Source of the DNA: an uncultured Oscillospiraceae bacterium
Lineage (GTDB): Bacteria; Bacillota; Clostridia; Oscillospirales; Oscillospiraceae
Length of the DNA: 42,031 nt
NCBI GenBank assembly: GCA_947624385.1
Contig: CANQJZ010000019.1
Location: 1-42,031, forward strand
Reading direction: 5' to 3'
Positions 30,456-39,307 of the stretch are shown here, piece after piece (positions within the stretch are counted from its first letter, which is position 1; each line of letters begins with the position of its first letter). The notes beneath the pieces are model-generated. The model searched no databases, was not told the origin of the DNA, and saw only the letters and a program-made list of their open reading frames with translations. Both the position numbers and the translations under genes were made by a program.

Positions 30456-32240
30456 TTATGCCCTGTCAGCCAGACGCTTTAGCTCTTCCAGCAGCGGGCG
30501 GCACACGTCCGCCACGGCGGCGGGTTCGGTGAAGGTGCGAAGGCCGCAGGCTGGCAGCACGGTCATGTACCCCTCCCGGCACGCGTCCGCCTCCAGCACG
30601 CCCTTCCAGGCGGCCACGCCGGCTTCAAAGTCGGACCGGGCCAGGTCCCATATCTGGATGGCGGCCAGGGCGGAGGCGGCGTAGCTGAGGTAATAGAGCG
30701 GGCTTTCAAAGGTGTGGGGCACGTATATCCACGTGTAATCCACGTCCCGTAGTGACCGTTGACCGTATGCGGCGCAGATATCCGCGAATAGCCGGTCGAT
30801 CTCGTCCAGGGTCATGTCCGGTCGGGCGTAGACCTGGCGCTGGAACTCGTCGAATATGCAGCCCTCCACCAGCGCGTCCAGCAGATCCCCCAGGGCCAGG
30901 AACCGGGCTGTGTCCGCCCCATCGGTATAGAGCTCGTCATAGTATTCCGTGACGAGAGCCTCCAGACCGGTGGAGTGGACCTCCAGCAGGTCGAAGCATG
31001 GCGTGTCGGTCAGCAGGTTTTGGGCGGGATGGAGGCTGTCATAGGCGTAATGGCCGAACTCGTGGGCCAGAGTCCCCAGGTCCCGGCAGTCGCCATTGAA
31101 GTGGGCGAAAAGAAAGGCGCTGTCATAGGCCCCCAGGGGCACGGTGAAGGAGCCGGGAAAGCGGTCGGGCCCGTCGGCAATATCGCACAGGCCCCGGTCC
31201 GTCATGTCCTGCCACAGGTCAGCGAGGGCGGGATCGATACGGCCCGCGTATTGCCCCAGCGTTTGCAGCAATGTGTCCGCGTCCGGCACGGGCCGGACAG
31301 ACCCGGCCGCGAACCACAGGGGGCTGTCGCCCAAAGCGGCGGTAAACGTCCGGCCCACGGGCTTCACCGCGTCGCACAAAAGCTGGGCCTGACGGGAGCC
31401 GTAGTCCCGGCCGTAGAACCGCTCGTAGGCCATGTCGGCGTAGCTTTCATACCCCTCGATGTCCGCCAGCTCCGCCCGAATGGCCACAAGCTGGGTGAAA
31501 ATGGGGCCCACCTGCTCGTGTAAAGCCTCCTGCAAGCCGTACCAGACCTCCAGATAGCCGTCGTAGTCCCCGGTGGCCAGGGCGGCGCCGGACGTGCCCG
31601 AGAGCATGTCCTGGGTCCAGGCCCGGTCATTATATAAATATGTGATGGTATTGGCGTCGCTCATGCGCTCGTTGTATTCGTCCACCAGCTCCGCCTCCCG
31701 GGCTGTCAGCTCCGCCTCCCGGTCCGTCATGGGCCGGTGGGCGGAAAGCGCCGCCGCCGCGTTTTCGCCCACATGGGCCGCGAAAGCATCCGCGCATGGT
31801 CCCCGCGTCACGGCCTGGGCCGCGCACGCCAGCGCGTCCGCCGTCCGGGACAGCAGTGTGGAGCAGTACACGCGCTCGCCGGACCAGTACGCGTCCGTCA
31901 CGTCGGCGCAGTAGCGGATATAGGCGATGGCGCTCAGCGTGTCGATGCGGGCAAGCTCGGCGTAGAGCGCGTCGTACAGCGCCAGCACGGCGTCGGCGTC
32001 GTCCCCGGCGGCCAGGGCCGTCAGCGCTTCCGCGGACGCGTAAAAGCCGGTCGGGTCGTAATGCCGGTAGGCCACATCCGCCCAGGCCAGTTTTTCCGGC
32101 GCGGGGGAGGGGGAAGCCGGCAAAGGCAGGGCGTTGGCCAGCACCGGCACGGCCGCCTCCGGCTCCGAAAGGGCCGGTACCAGCGCGGCCAGGAGCAGGA
32201 CCAGGGCCAAAAATATGGCGGCTGCGGTCCGCACAGGCAT
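30456..32240 (-). CDS. Secreted M3 family (oligoendopeptidase-like) metallopeptidase
   Basis: The product has a signal peptide (about 1-28, ALVLLLAALVPALSEPEA), a proline-rich linker and an oligoendopeptidase-F-like body with the zinc motif HEFGH (about 393-397). Known M3 enzymes are mostly cytosolic, so an exported form is less usual though seen in clostridia. ATG 32240 has GGAGG only two bases ahead; in-frame GTG 32234 has better spacing and gives a nearly identical signal peptide. It faces the exporter operon tail-to-tail. It probably degrades peptides at the cell surface. Confidence 0.88.
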   Translation of the reverse strand: MPVRTAAAIFLALVLLLAALVPALSEPEAAVPVLANALPLPASPSPAPEKLAWADVAYRHYDPTGFYASAEALTALAAGDDADAVLALYDALYAELARIDTLSAIAYIRYCADVTDAYWSGERVYCSTLLSRTADALACAAQAVTRGPCADAFAAHVGENAAAALSAHRPMTDREAELTAREAELVDEYNERMSDANTITYLYNDRAWTQDMLSGTSGAALATGDYDGYLEVWYGLQEALHEQVGPIFTQLVAIRAELADIEGYESYADMAYERFYGRDYGSRQAQLLCDAVKPVGRTFTAALGDSPLWFAAGSVRPVPDADTLLQTLGQYAGRIDPALADLWQDMTDRGLCDIADGPDRFPGSFTVPLGAYDSAFLFAHFNGDCRDLGTLAHEFGHYAYDSLHPAQNLLTDTPCFDLLEVHSTGLEALVTEYYDELYTDGADTARFLALGDLLDALVEGCIFDEFQRQVYARPDMTLDEIDRLFADICAAYGQRSLRDVDYTWIYVPHTFESPLYYLSYAASALAAIQIWDLARSDFEAGVAAWKGVLEADACREGYMTVLPACGLRTFTEPAAVADVCRPLLEELKRLADRA

Positions 32241-32341
32241 CACCTCCGAACGTTTTGCCTTAGTTTGCCCGTTGCGGCGCGGGCTATTGTGACAAATAGG
32301 TAAAAAATTTCAATAAAAGATAAAAATCTCAGAATCAAACG

Positions 32342-32370
32342 TTGACAACCCGTATTTTTGATGATAGAAT
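32342..32370 (+). promoter_or_regulatory. Strong sigma-A promoter of the surface protein gene
   Basis: TTGACA (32342-32347), a 17-base spacer and TAGAAT (32365-32370). The transcript would have a leader of about 75 bases with a CGGGAGG ribosome site before ATG 32452. Confidence 0.8.
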
Positions 32371-32451
32371 TGTAACCGAATCCAGATGGAGATAACAAGA
32401 AATAACAAAAAGATTACACATGAGCTATTATGGATTCGGGAGGTAAACCCA

Positions 32452-35013
32452 ATGAGAAAAGTATGGAATACGATCGTTGTGCTCGGCATACTGCTGTGCA
32501 TGGTCCTGAGCTTGGGCGTCACGGCTGACGCGGCTGAGGAAGATACGGCGATCTTTGCCGTCAGCGGCGAGCAGCTCGCCCCTGAGAGCATCGACGCGAT
32601 GCGGACCGGGACCCCCGGCTGCCTGGTGGTAGACGTGGACGGTCTGGCGGACGGTCAGAGCGCCGCGGGCTACAGCGCGGTCTACGCGCTGGCGGAGCCC
32701 ACGGATTACGTGGAATACAAGGCCATCCTGCCCGGCAAGGCGGAGGAATTTACCGTCGGCGCCAAGGAGAAAAAGGTGGTCCTGGCCGGTGTGGCCGAGA
32801 CGACGACCGCCGAGGAGCTGGCCGCCGCTATCGCCACGTTCGCGGCTGACGGACCGTTCGTGGCCGTCATGGGACCCGCCGCCGCTGCCTCTGTGGTGGC
32901 CGGCTGCCCGGGTGTGAACGTGTTCCTGACCACGGATCTGGACGACGCCTCCGCCGCCGGCGGTGTGACGGTCGTCAGCGTGGGCAAGCAGGCCGAGGCG
33001 CCTGTGAGCCTGGTGAAGATCAACGACGACAACACCTGCGCCGCTGAGAACATCGCCGTGCCCCAGACCATGACCGTCACCGAGGACACCCCGGAGGACG
33101 ACACCACCGCGGACGAAACGACGGATGAACCCACCGTGGACGAAACGACGGATGAACCCACCGAGGGCGACACCACGGGCGAGCAGACCCAGGAGCCTCC
33201 CGCGGAAGAGACCCCGGTTACCTGCGACGTGATCTATGACGGCAACGGCCGTGACAGCGGCATCGTGCCCGACGATATGGATATCGCCACCGGCGATTAC
33301 GTCCTGCGTGACAACGGCTACGCCAGGGACGGCTATACCTTCGCCGGCTGGACGCTGAACGTGCCCGACGACGCGATGGTCTATCAGCCTGGCGAGCATA
33401 TCACCCTCACCGGCGACACCACCGTCTACGCCAAGTGGGAGGCCGAGCAGCAGGAAGAGCCCACGCCCGCGGATGAGACGGCCCCCACGTCTTACACCGT
33501 CACCTATAAGGCCGGCGAGGGCACCGGCGCCGACGTGGCCTACTCCTTCAGCGAGGCCGACAAAGAGATCACCATGTCCGACAGCGCCGCGATCGGCTTC
33601 ACCGCTCCCGAGGGCAAGCAGTTCGCCGGCTGGCTGGAAGAGGGCACCGAGACCGTCCGTGAGGTGGGCGAGGCATATACCGTCGCCGCCAACGTGAACT
33701 TCGTGGCCCAGTGGTCCGCGGTCAATGACCCCGGCACCGTTGACGCGGACGCGCAGACCTGGAAGGTCACCTATGTGGCCGATAACGGCGCCGGCACCAT
33801 CACCGAGCGCTCGGTCGATGCCACCGGCGTCACCGAGAAGGATTACACCCTGGAAGCCCTGCCCGCCGAGTTCACCGCCCCGACCGGCAAGACCTTCGGC
33901 GGCTGGAAGATCGGCGAGACGGTCGCTCAGCCCGGCGCTGTGGTGAAGCTGACCGGCGACACCACGGTCACCGCCGTGTGGAACGACGTGGCCAAGCAGA
34001 CGGTGAACCCGGCTGTGGACACCGCTGACCTGACCTTCACCAAGAACTCCGCCGAGAAGCTCCAGGTGAGCTACAAGGCCGAGATCGACACCGTTTCCGT
34101 GGACGGGACCGCCATCACGCTCAACTCCGATTACGGCATCATCGTCAACGGCGACACCGAGACCATCGCCTTTGAGAACATCTATCTGAACGGCCTGAGC
34201 GTGGGCAACCACACCGTGAACGTCACGTTCAAGTCCACGGACACGACGGATTACTCCCCCGACAACCGCACGCTGACCATCACCCCGGACCCGAGTTCCC
34301 AGGTGGACAGCGTCAAGCAGGATTGGGACCGCTCCCAGAACCTGATCATCGACTTCGCCCAGTACGATCGGGGCAACCCCACCAAGCTGGAGCTTCTTCA
34401 GGCTTACGAGCGTGACGCCAACGGCAACTATAAGCAGGACGAGAACGGCAACTATCTCCCCGTGTGGAAGGCCCTGACCAGCGGCAAGGACTTCACGGTC
34501 AGCGGCTCCGCCATGACCATCTATCCCTCTCTGCTGGGCACCTGGAAGAACCAGCAGTACGGCTTCCGCGTGACCTTTGACGGCGCCGGCACCACCAAGG
34601 GTACTACCACGATGCTGCTGTACCTGAACGTGACCGGCACCGTGCCCGCCCAGGCCACCGCCACCGCCGCGCCCACCGGCTCGGCCGGCTATGTCACCGG
34701 CGACAACGTGAACCTGCGCGCCGGCGCCGGCACGGACAGCAAGGTGCTGCGCACGGTCACCAAGGGCACCAAGCTCACCATCTACAGCATCACCAACGGC
34801 TGGGCCAATGTGTCCGTGGACGGCGTGGTCGGCTACATGAGCGCCAACTATATCGCTTATGAGACCGCCGCTACCGCCACACCCAACCCCGCCGGCACCT
34901 CTCCTGCCACCGGCGACACCAACAACGTCACGCTGTATATCGTGATCTTGGCGGTGCTGATCGTGGCGCTGGTCGCGGTGCTGATCGTGGTCATGAAGAA
35001 GCGCAGAAGCTGA
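32452..35013 (+). CDS. Large cell-surface protein: InlB-type repeats, SH3 domain, C-terminal membrane anchor
   Basis: The 853-aa product has a signal peptide (about 1-28), an N-terminal domain of unknown type (about 30-205), a threonine/acid-rich low-complexity stretch, and about three InlB B-repeat (Listeria-Bacteroides repeat) domains with YTFAGWTLNV, FAGWLEEGTE and FGGWKIGETV. An immunoglobulin-like X2-type region, a bacterial SH3 domain (VNLRAGAGTDSKVLRTVTKG) and a TM helix with basic tail (IVILAVLIVALVAVLIVV, KKRRS) follow. There is no LPxTG. It resembles an adhesin or wall-binding protein; the ligand is unknown. It is monocistronic, with a strong promoter and a hairpin behind. Confidence 0.85.
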   Translation: MRKVWNTIVVLGILLCMVLSLGVTADAAEEDTAIFAVSGEQLAPESIDAMRTGTPGCLVVDVDGLADGQSAAGYSAVYALAEPTDYVEYKAILPGKAEEFTVGAKEKKVVLAGVAETTTAEELAAAIATFAADGPFVAVMGPAAAASVVAGCPGVNVFLTTDLDDASAAGGVTVVSVGKQAEAPVSLVKINDDNTCAAENIAVPQTMTVTEDTPEDDTTADETTDEPTVDETTDEPTEGDTTGEQTQEPPAEETPVTCDVIYDGNGRDSGIVPDDMDIATGDYVLRDNGYARDGYTFAGWTLNVPDDAMVYQPGEHITLTGDTTVYAKWEAEQQEEPTPADETAPTSYTVTYKAGEGTGADVAYSFSEADKEITMSDSAAIGFTAPEGKQFAGWLEEGTETVREVGEAYTVAANVNFVAQWSAVNDPGTVDADAQTWKVTYVADNGAGTITERSVDATGVTEKDYTLEALPAEFTAPTGKTFGGWKIGETVAQPGAVVKLTGDTTVTAVWNDVAKQTVNPAVDTADLTFTKNSAEKLQVSYKAEIDTVSVDGTAITLNSDYGIIVNGDTETIAFENIYLNGLSVGNHTVNVTFKSTDTTDYSPDNRTLTITPDPSSQVDSVKQDWDRSQNLIIDFAQYDRGNPTKLELLQAYERDANGNYKQDENGNYLPVWKALTSGKDFTVSGSAMTIYPSLLGTWKNQQYGFRVTFDGAGTTKGTTTMLLYLNVTGTVPAQATATAAPTGSAGYVTGDNVNLRAGAGTDSKVLRTVTKGTKLTIYSITNGWANVSVDGVVGYMSANYIAYETAATATPNPAGTSPATGDTNNVTLYIVILAVLIVALVAVLIVVMKKRRS
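33112..33165 (+). repeat. 27-bp tandem duplication in the surface protein gene
   Basis: Two adjacent 27-bp units (33112-33138 and 33139-33165) differ at one base and encode DETTDEPTV and DETTDEPTE. They lie in the threonine/acidic linker, where unit number could vary between strains. Confidence 0.8.
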
Positions 35014-35060
35014 TAGATCTGCGCCGAGACAGGTAAAAACGTAAAACAATGACGAGCAAG

Positions 35061-35081
35061 GGCCGTGGGTTCCCCACGGCC
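35061..35081 (+). terminator. Hairpin after the surface protein gene
   Basis: GGCCGTGGG (35061-35069) pairs with CCCACGGCC (35073-35081) with a three-base loop. No T-run follows; instead CTCAGCTTGTCAAAAGAAG follows, which resembles the sequence after the hairpin at 38171-38197. Confidence 0.55.
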
Positions 35082-35115
35082 TCAGCTTGTCAAAAGAAGA
35101 AAAAACGTACGAATC

Positions 35116-35348
35116 ACGCAAGGGGGAGCTCGAGGGGGACGGGAGTCCCGCCTCGAATGGGATCTGACGCCCCGCGCTTTGCGCGGCGCGGGGGTCCCCA
35201 CGCGGCACGCTTGTCGCGTGGGGAGAGGAGACGCCGCGGGCTATCCGGGGTTTGCCGCTTGCGGCGAATCCCGGCCTAGCCCAGCGAGCGGCGACGACAG
35301 CGAGGACTTTTGCGCCGTTCACGGCGCGAAAGTACTGGCGTCATTAAG
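35116..35348 (+). repeat. Dispersed palindromic repeat, long copy
   Basis: This is the inverted partner of 6923-7050: the first 64 bases are identical, and the end (AGCGAGGACTTTTG, hairpin, GGCGTCATTAAG) is shared. It holds about 115 extra bases with more hairpins: CCCCACGCG with CGCGTGGGG (about 35196-35224), a stem with GCCGC-TT-GCGGC near 35253-35264, and outer arms GGGCTA with TAGCCC. The terminal hairpin (35306-35333) differs from the other copy by two compensated base pairs. It forms the leader of the lipoprotein gene at 35364. Confidence 0.8.
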
Positions 35349-35363
35349 AAAGGCGGACGGCGG

Positions 35364-37004
35364 ATGGACAAGCCCCGTGGGAAAAAATACGCAAGGCGGG
35401 CATTGGCGCTGCTGCTGGGCTGCGCGCTGCTGTTTTTGACGGCGTGCCACAGCGACGGGCCGAAAGATATCAAGCTGCGGGAAGGGGAGAGCTTCACCGT
35501 GGCCGTGGCGGAGGAGCCGGATTCGCTCAATCCGCTTACCGCCACGAGCGAGACGGCGAAGGAGTTCTTTCTGCTGGCCTACGATCCCCTGTGGCGTCTG
35601 GACGCCGAGGGAAAGCCCGTGGCGTGCCTGGCGGAGGACTACAGCCTTTCCAGCGACAGTCTCACCTGGACCATCCGTCTGCGCCAGGACGCCTATTTCT
35701 CCGACGGCGTGCAGGTGACCAGCGCGGACGTGCGCTATACATACGAGACCATGATGGTGTCCTCGCCGGTCTACGACCCCTGCTTCGACGGCATCAGCGA
35801 CATCCGCTGTCCGGACAGCTTCACGGTGGTCATCACCACCGACTATGTGAAGGGCGACATGCGCATCAACCCCGTGCCCATCCTGCCCCGGCATATCTGG
35901 GGCGAGCTCAGCGGCGATCTGAGCGCCTTTGAAAACGAGAAAATGATCGGCTCCGGGCCCTTTGTGCTTCAGGCCGCCAGCGACGACCCCCAGGACATCA
36001 GCTGGACGTTCCGGGCCAGGGCGGACCACTTCATGGGCGAGAGTACCCTGGGCAGCGTGCGGTTCGTGTACTACGGCTCGGAAAACGGCGCGGGACGGGC
36101 CGTGTCAATGGGCGACGCGGACGCGGCCATCGGCATGACGGACGTGCAGCTTACTACCTTACAGGGCGTGCCGGGCGTGCGGCTCGTGCAGTCCTACCTG
36201 CCCACCAGCGAGATACGGGCCATCGCCTTCAATACCCGCAAGGGCGTGTTCACGGACCAGGCCATGCGGCAGATGATCGAGTACTGCTGCGACAGGTCAT
36301 GGATGCTGTCCATGTCCTCCGGCGACGGCGGCATGACCGGCAGCGCCTGGGCCAGTCCGGGGGCCAGCTATTTTTACAATATCGTCAATCTCCGGCCCTT
36401 CGACGTGTCAATGGGTGAGGGCATCCTGTTTTCCTCCGGGTACGGCGACGTGGACCAGGACGGCAAAATGGAGGATATCGTCACCGGCGACAAGCTGACG
36501 TTTAAGCTCGTCACAAGCTCTCAGGACGACTGGTCCAGCACCGCCGGCACCGTCCTGAGCGAGGCGCTGGCGAGCATCGGCGTGAGCCTGAACTGGCAGA
36601 CCACCGACGGCGACGTGCAGGATATCTGTCTGCCCAAGGGCGATTGGGACATGTGCATGCTCTCCTGGCGTGGCAGCGCCAACCCGGTGCTGGCCGCCCG
36701 GAACTTCCGCACGTCCGTCAACAGTCTGACGGGCTGGAACAGCGAATCGTTCATGAACGCTTACGCCCAGCTTTGCTCGGCCACGGACGAGATATCCGTG
36801 CAGAACACCACCATTCAGCTCCAGCAGATCTTTTACGACGAGTGCCCCTACGTGATATTGGCCTATCACAGCGATATCCAGGCCATCCGGATCGACCGCT
36901 GGTCGGGCTATGAGGATGTGCTGGAAAAGGCGGGGGGCCTGTTCGGCATCGGCAGCATCGAAGCGTATATGACCATCAGGCCCGGCGCCAACGCGGAGGG
37001 CTGA
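35364..37004 (+). CDS. Extracellular solute-binding lipoprotein, family 5 (peptide/nickel type)
   Basis: The 546-aa product has a lipoprotein signal ending in LTAC (about residue 28) and the SBP family 5 layout: PDSLNPLTATSETAKEFF near the start, the WTIRLRQDAYFSDGVQVT region, and AYFSDGVQVTSADVRYTYE. Such proteins deliver oligopeptides or related ligands to ABC importers. No permease or ATPase gene is adjacent, so it is an orphan receptor or works with a distant transporter. ATG 35364 follows AAGAAAGG at about 35346-35353, at the very end of the dispersed repeat. It is 14 bases from the aminotransferase gene. Confidence 0.88.
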   Translation: MDKPRGKKYARRALALLLGCALLFLTACHSDGPKDIKLREGESFTVAVAEEPDSLNPLTATSETAKEFFLLAYDPLWRLDAEGKPVACLAEDYSLSSDSLTWTIRLRQDAYFSDGVQVTSADVRYTYETMMVSSPVYDPCFDGISDIRCPDSFTVVITTDYVKGDMRINPVPILPRHIWGELSGDLSAFENEKMIGSGPFVLQAASDDPQDISWTFRARADHFMGESTLGSVRFVYYGSENGAGRAVSMGDADAAIGMTDVQLTTLQGVPGVRLVQSYLPTSEIRAIAFNTRKGVFTDQAMRQMIEYCCDRSWMLSMSSGDGGMTGSAWASPGASYFYNIVNLRPFDVSMGEGILFSSGYGDVDQDGKMEDIVTGDKLTFKLVTSSQDDWSSTAGTVLSEALASIGVSLNWQTTDGDVQDICLPKGDWDMCMLSWRGSANPVLAARNFRTSVNSLTGWNSESFMNAYAQLCSATDEISVQNTTIQLQQIFYDECPYVILAYHSDIQAIRIDRWSGYEDVLEKAGGLFGIGSIEAYMTIRPGANAEG

Positions 37005-37018
37005 AAGGGAGAAACGTC

Positions 37019-38155
37019 ATGGAACTTACCATCAACAGCGCCGCCGCCAACGAGCGGCTGTCTGGCATCCGGGAGTTCACCTATCTGGTCCGGGAAACGC
37101 CCGGGGCCATTGGCTTTACCCTGGGCGAGCCGGATCTGAACACCCCTGAGCCCATCAAGGACGCGGCCAAGGCTGCCCTGGACGCCAACGACACCCACTA
37201 TCCCCCCGGCAACGGCTACCCGTCCACCCTGGAGGCCATCTCCGCCTATGAGGCCCGGGAGCACGGCTTACATTATTCTCCCGATGAGATCATTCTGACC
37301 GACGGAGCCACGGAGGGGCTTTTCGTGACCCTGGCGACGATTTTGAACTCCGGCGACGAGGTCATCATCCCCACGCCGGCTTTCGGCCTTTACGAGTCCA
37401 TCACGCGGCTTTTCCGGGGCGTACCCGTGGCCCTGCCCACGGAGAAGAATCGCTTCCAAATCGACCCGGAGGCCCTGCGGGCGGCCCTGACAGCAAAGAC
37501 CAAGGCCATCATCCTCACGTCCCCCAATAACCCCACCGGGTGCATCTACACGAAGGCCACGCTGGACGGGGTGCACGACGTGCTGAAGGACCTGCCTGTG
37601 TTCGTACTGTGCGATGACGTGTACCGCTCCCTGGTCTACTCCGGCGAGTACCACAGCTTTTCCGAGTATCAGGACATGCGGGACCGGATCGTCGTGGTCC
37701 AGAGCTTTTCCAAGCCCTACGCCATGACCGGCTGGCGGCTGGGTTATATCCTGGCGGACGCGCCTTTGCGGGAGCGCTTGCAGGTATTCCACCAGTACTG
37801 CGTCACCTCCGCGCCGTCGTTTTTGCAGGCGGCGTGCGTCGAAGCCCTGGATACGGACGTGGCGCCTGTGCGGGCGCTGTTCAGGCGCCGCCGGGACTAT
37901 GTGTACAAGCGGCTCGTGGACATGGGTTGGTCGGTCCAGGAGCCGGAGGGCGCCTTTTACATGTTCATCGACGTGAGCAAGTACGGCATGGGGTCTGTGG
38001 ACTTTTGCAAAAAGCTCCTGGCCGAGGCCGGCGTGGGCATGATCCCCGGCGTATATTTCGGCACCGAGGGCTATATGCGCATGAGCTACTGCTACTCCGA
38101 CGGGGAACTTGCTGAGGGCCTGGACCGAATGGAGCGATTCATCAAAACGCTGTGA
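37019..38155 (+). CDS. Class I/II pyridoxal-phosphate aminotransferase
   Basis: The 378-aa product is a fold-type I aminotransferase with SPNNPTG (168-174), the cofactor aspartate D200 in LCDDVYRS, the Schiff-base lysine K232 in SFSKPYAMTGWR, and a C-terminal arginine region YMRMSYCYS. It resembles the aspartate/aromatic or PatA-like group; the exact substrate cannot be assigned. AAAGGGAG precedes the ATG. It is probably cotranscribed with the binding lipoprotein, so a role in peptide-derived amino acid use is possible. Confidence 0.9.
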   Translation: MELTINSAAANERLSGIREFTYLVRETPGAIGFTLGEPDLNTPEPIKDAAKAALDANDTHYPPGNGYPSTLEAISAYEAREHGLHYSPDEIILTDGATEGLFVTLATILNSGDEVIIPTPAFGLYESITRLFRGVPVALPTEKNRFQIDPEALRAALTAKTKAIILTSPNNPTGCIYTKATLDGVHDVLKDLPVFVLCDDVYRSLVYSGEYHSFSEYQDMRDRIVVVQSFSKPYAMTGWRLGYILADAPLRERLQVFHQYCVTSAPSFLQAACVEALDTDVAPVRALFRRRRDYVYKRLVDMGWSVQEPEGAFYMFIDVSKYGMGSVDFCKKLLAEAGVGMIPGVYFGTEGYMRMSYCYSDGELAEGLDRMERFIKTL

Positions 38156-38170
38156 AAGAAAAAAGACAAA

Positions 38171-38197
38171 AGACGCTGCACGAAATGTGCAGCGTCT
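38171..38197. terminator. Hairpin after the aminotransferase gene
   Basis: AGACGCTGCAC (38171-38181) pairs with GTGCAGCGTCT (38187-38197), a perfect 11-bp stem. The minus-strand side continues into a T-rich tail (TTTGTCTTTTTTCTTTC), so it also works for the transposase remnant. The plus side has no T-run. Confidence 0.65.
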
Positions 38198-38222
38198 CAG
38201 TCTGTCAAAGAAGGAGGCAGTT

Positions 38223-38640
38223 TCAGGGGGCAAGAACGGCTCGTTTTTGCATACAGGCAGGGAATAGCCAAAAGATATGGGAAAAGCAGGGGGTTCCCCA
38301 ACTCCATACCGCCAGCTTTTTCAAGTTCATTGCAGCAAACTTCAGCCTCACCCAGGTCGTCACCCGGGCCAGACCTCGGTGCTGCGTGTACCGCATCGCG
38401 TGCTTCTCCTTCGCGTCCGCGAACACGCGCTCAATCGTCTCTTTTCTCCTGGCATATATCTGCTTGCCTCGCTCTGTCTTCCGCAATGCCTCCGCCAGTT
38501 CAAGGTGCTCTTGCCATATATGCCTTGTCAGCAGCTTCTGCCCCTTCTCATTCGCACCACATGCCTCCCGGCAGGGACAGTTCCTGCATATGCCCGGCGT
38601 GCTCCGGTATGTCCGTTTCCCTTCTGTGAAATAAAAACGC
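38223..38640 (-). pseudogene. Transposase remnant, IS1182-like C-terminal part
   Basis: This minus-strand fragment of about 139 residues matches the C-terminal part of IS1182-type transposases: KRTYRSTPGICRNCPCREAC (cysteine cluster), LLTRHIWQEH, RRKETIERVFADAKEKHAMR and KFAAMNLKKLAVW. The catalytic N-terminal part and any upstream end are missing; the similarity stops near 38640, at a terminator that serves the hicB-like gene. It is an inactive relic marking past insertion activity near the HicB gene. Confidence 0.85.
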
Positions 38641-38656
38641 CCCCAAATCGGGGGCA
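38628..38656 (-). terminator. Terminator of the hicB-like gene
   Basis: On the minus strand GCCCCC (38655-38650) pairs with GGGGGC (38644-38639), followed by GTTTTTATTTC. This is a typical Rho-independent terminator right after the hicB stop. Confidence 0.8.
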
Positions 38657-38661
38657 AGAAA

Positions 38662-39048
38662 TTACTGGACACCTAATCGCTGTTTCAGCCCTTCTTGCAG
38701 TACTTGCGAGAAATTAACGCCGGCCTTTTCCGCCATGTCGTTCAGATAACTCGGCAGTGTGACGTTCTTTCGCACCACCCGCATGTCATGGACCCGGCGG
38801 TAGGTATCAAAATCCACCACGGCGTATGCGGTTCTTTCGCCAGAAGCGCAGGAGGGAGGGGCAGCGGAAGCAGAAGGGATTTCCTTTCCTATATCCTGTG
38901 CTGTGATGCCCCACAGCCCGATAGCGTCCTCTGCCATACTGATCGCGTCTGCGATAGTGCTTCCTTCTGTGTTTATATCCAGATCCGGCACATAGACTAC
39001 AAACCCCCGGTCCGCCGGAGTCAGAACGATGGGATATGCTGTTTTCAT
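38662..39048 (-). CDS. HicB-family antitoxin, solitary
   Basis: The 128-aa product has the HicB N-terminal partial RNase H-like fold (AYPIVLTPADRGFVVYVPDL) and a C-terminal ribbon-helix-helix DNA-binding end (VRKNVTLPSYLNDMAEKAG, NFSQVLQEGLKQRL). HicB neutralises the HicA mRNA interferase and represses its own promoter. No hicA-sized ORF is found on either side, so this is an orphan. ATG 39048 is chosen because AGGAGG stands nine bases ahead. A promoter with a perfect inverted repeat in its spacer lies at 39091-39119, fitting self-repression. Confidence 0.85.
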   Translation of the reverse strand: MKTAYPIVLTPADRGFVVYVPDLDINTEGSTIADAISMAEDAIGLWGITAQDIGKEIPSASAAPPSCASGERTAYAVVDFDTYRRVHDMRVVRKNVTLPSYLNDMAEKAGVNFSQVLQEGLKQRLGVQ

Positions 39049-39090
39049 TCTGAGATCCTCCTGTTTCATATCTTTACCACCTGCATCTAT

Positions 39091-39119
39091 GTTATACGCA
39101 TTGAATGCGCATTTGTCCA
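39091..39119 (-). promoter_or_regulatory. Promoter and probable operator of the hicB-like gene
   Basis: On the minus strand: TGGACA (39119-39114), a 17-base spacer and TATAAC (39096-39091). The spacer contains a perfect inverted repeat CGCATT-G-AATGCG (39097-39109). A ribbon-helix-helix dimer bound there would cover the promoter. Confidence 0.6.
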
Positions 39120-39307
39120 CGTCATTACGTTGAGGGCTATCCGCAGGTTTTTGTAGATGGCTGGGGATAAACAAGTCATCAAGGATAGCATGGAGGTCAT
39201 TATGAGCGGCTTGCCCACCAGGGAAGACAGCGGCATGCAATACATATTTCACTATTGGGTCCACTAAGAACAAGATAGCAGCCCAGCATCTCAGCCAAAA
39301 TGGTGCG

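Noticed and set aside
39202-39267. 21-residue plus-strand ORF between hicB and the M13 peptidase gene
   Set aside because: It has a possible GGAGG but no similarity I recognise, and it lies in a gap with remnants; it may be a decayed gene end.
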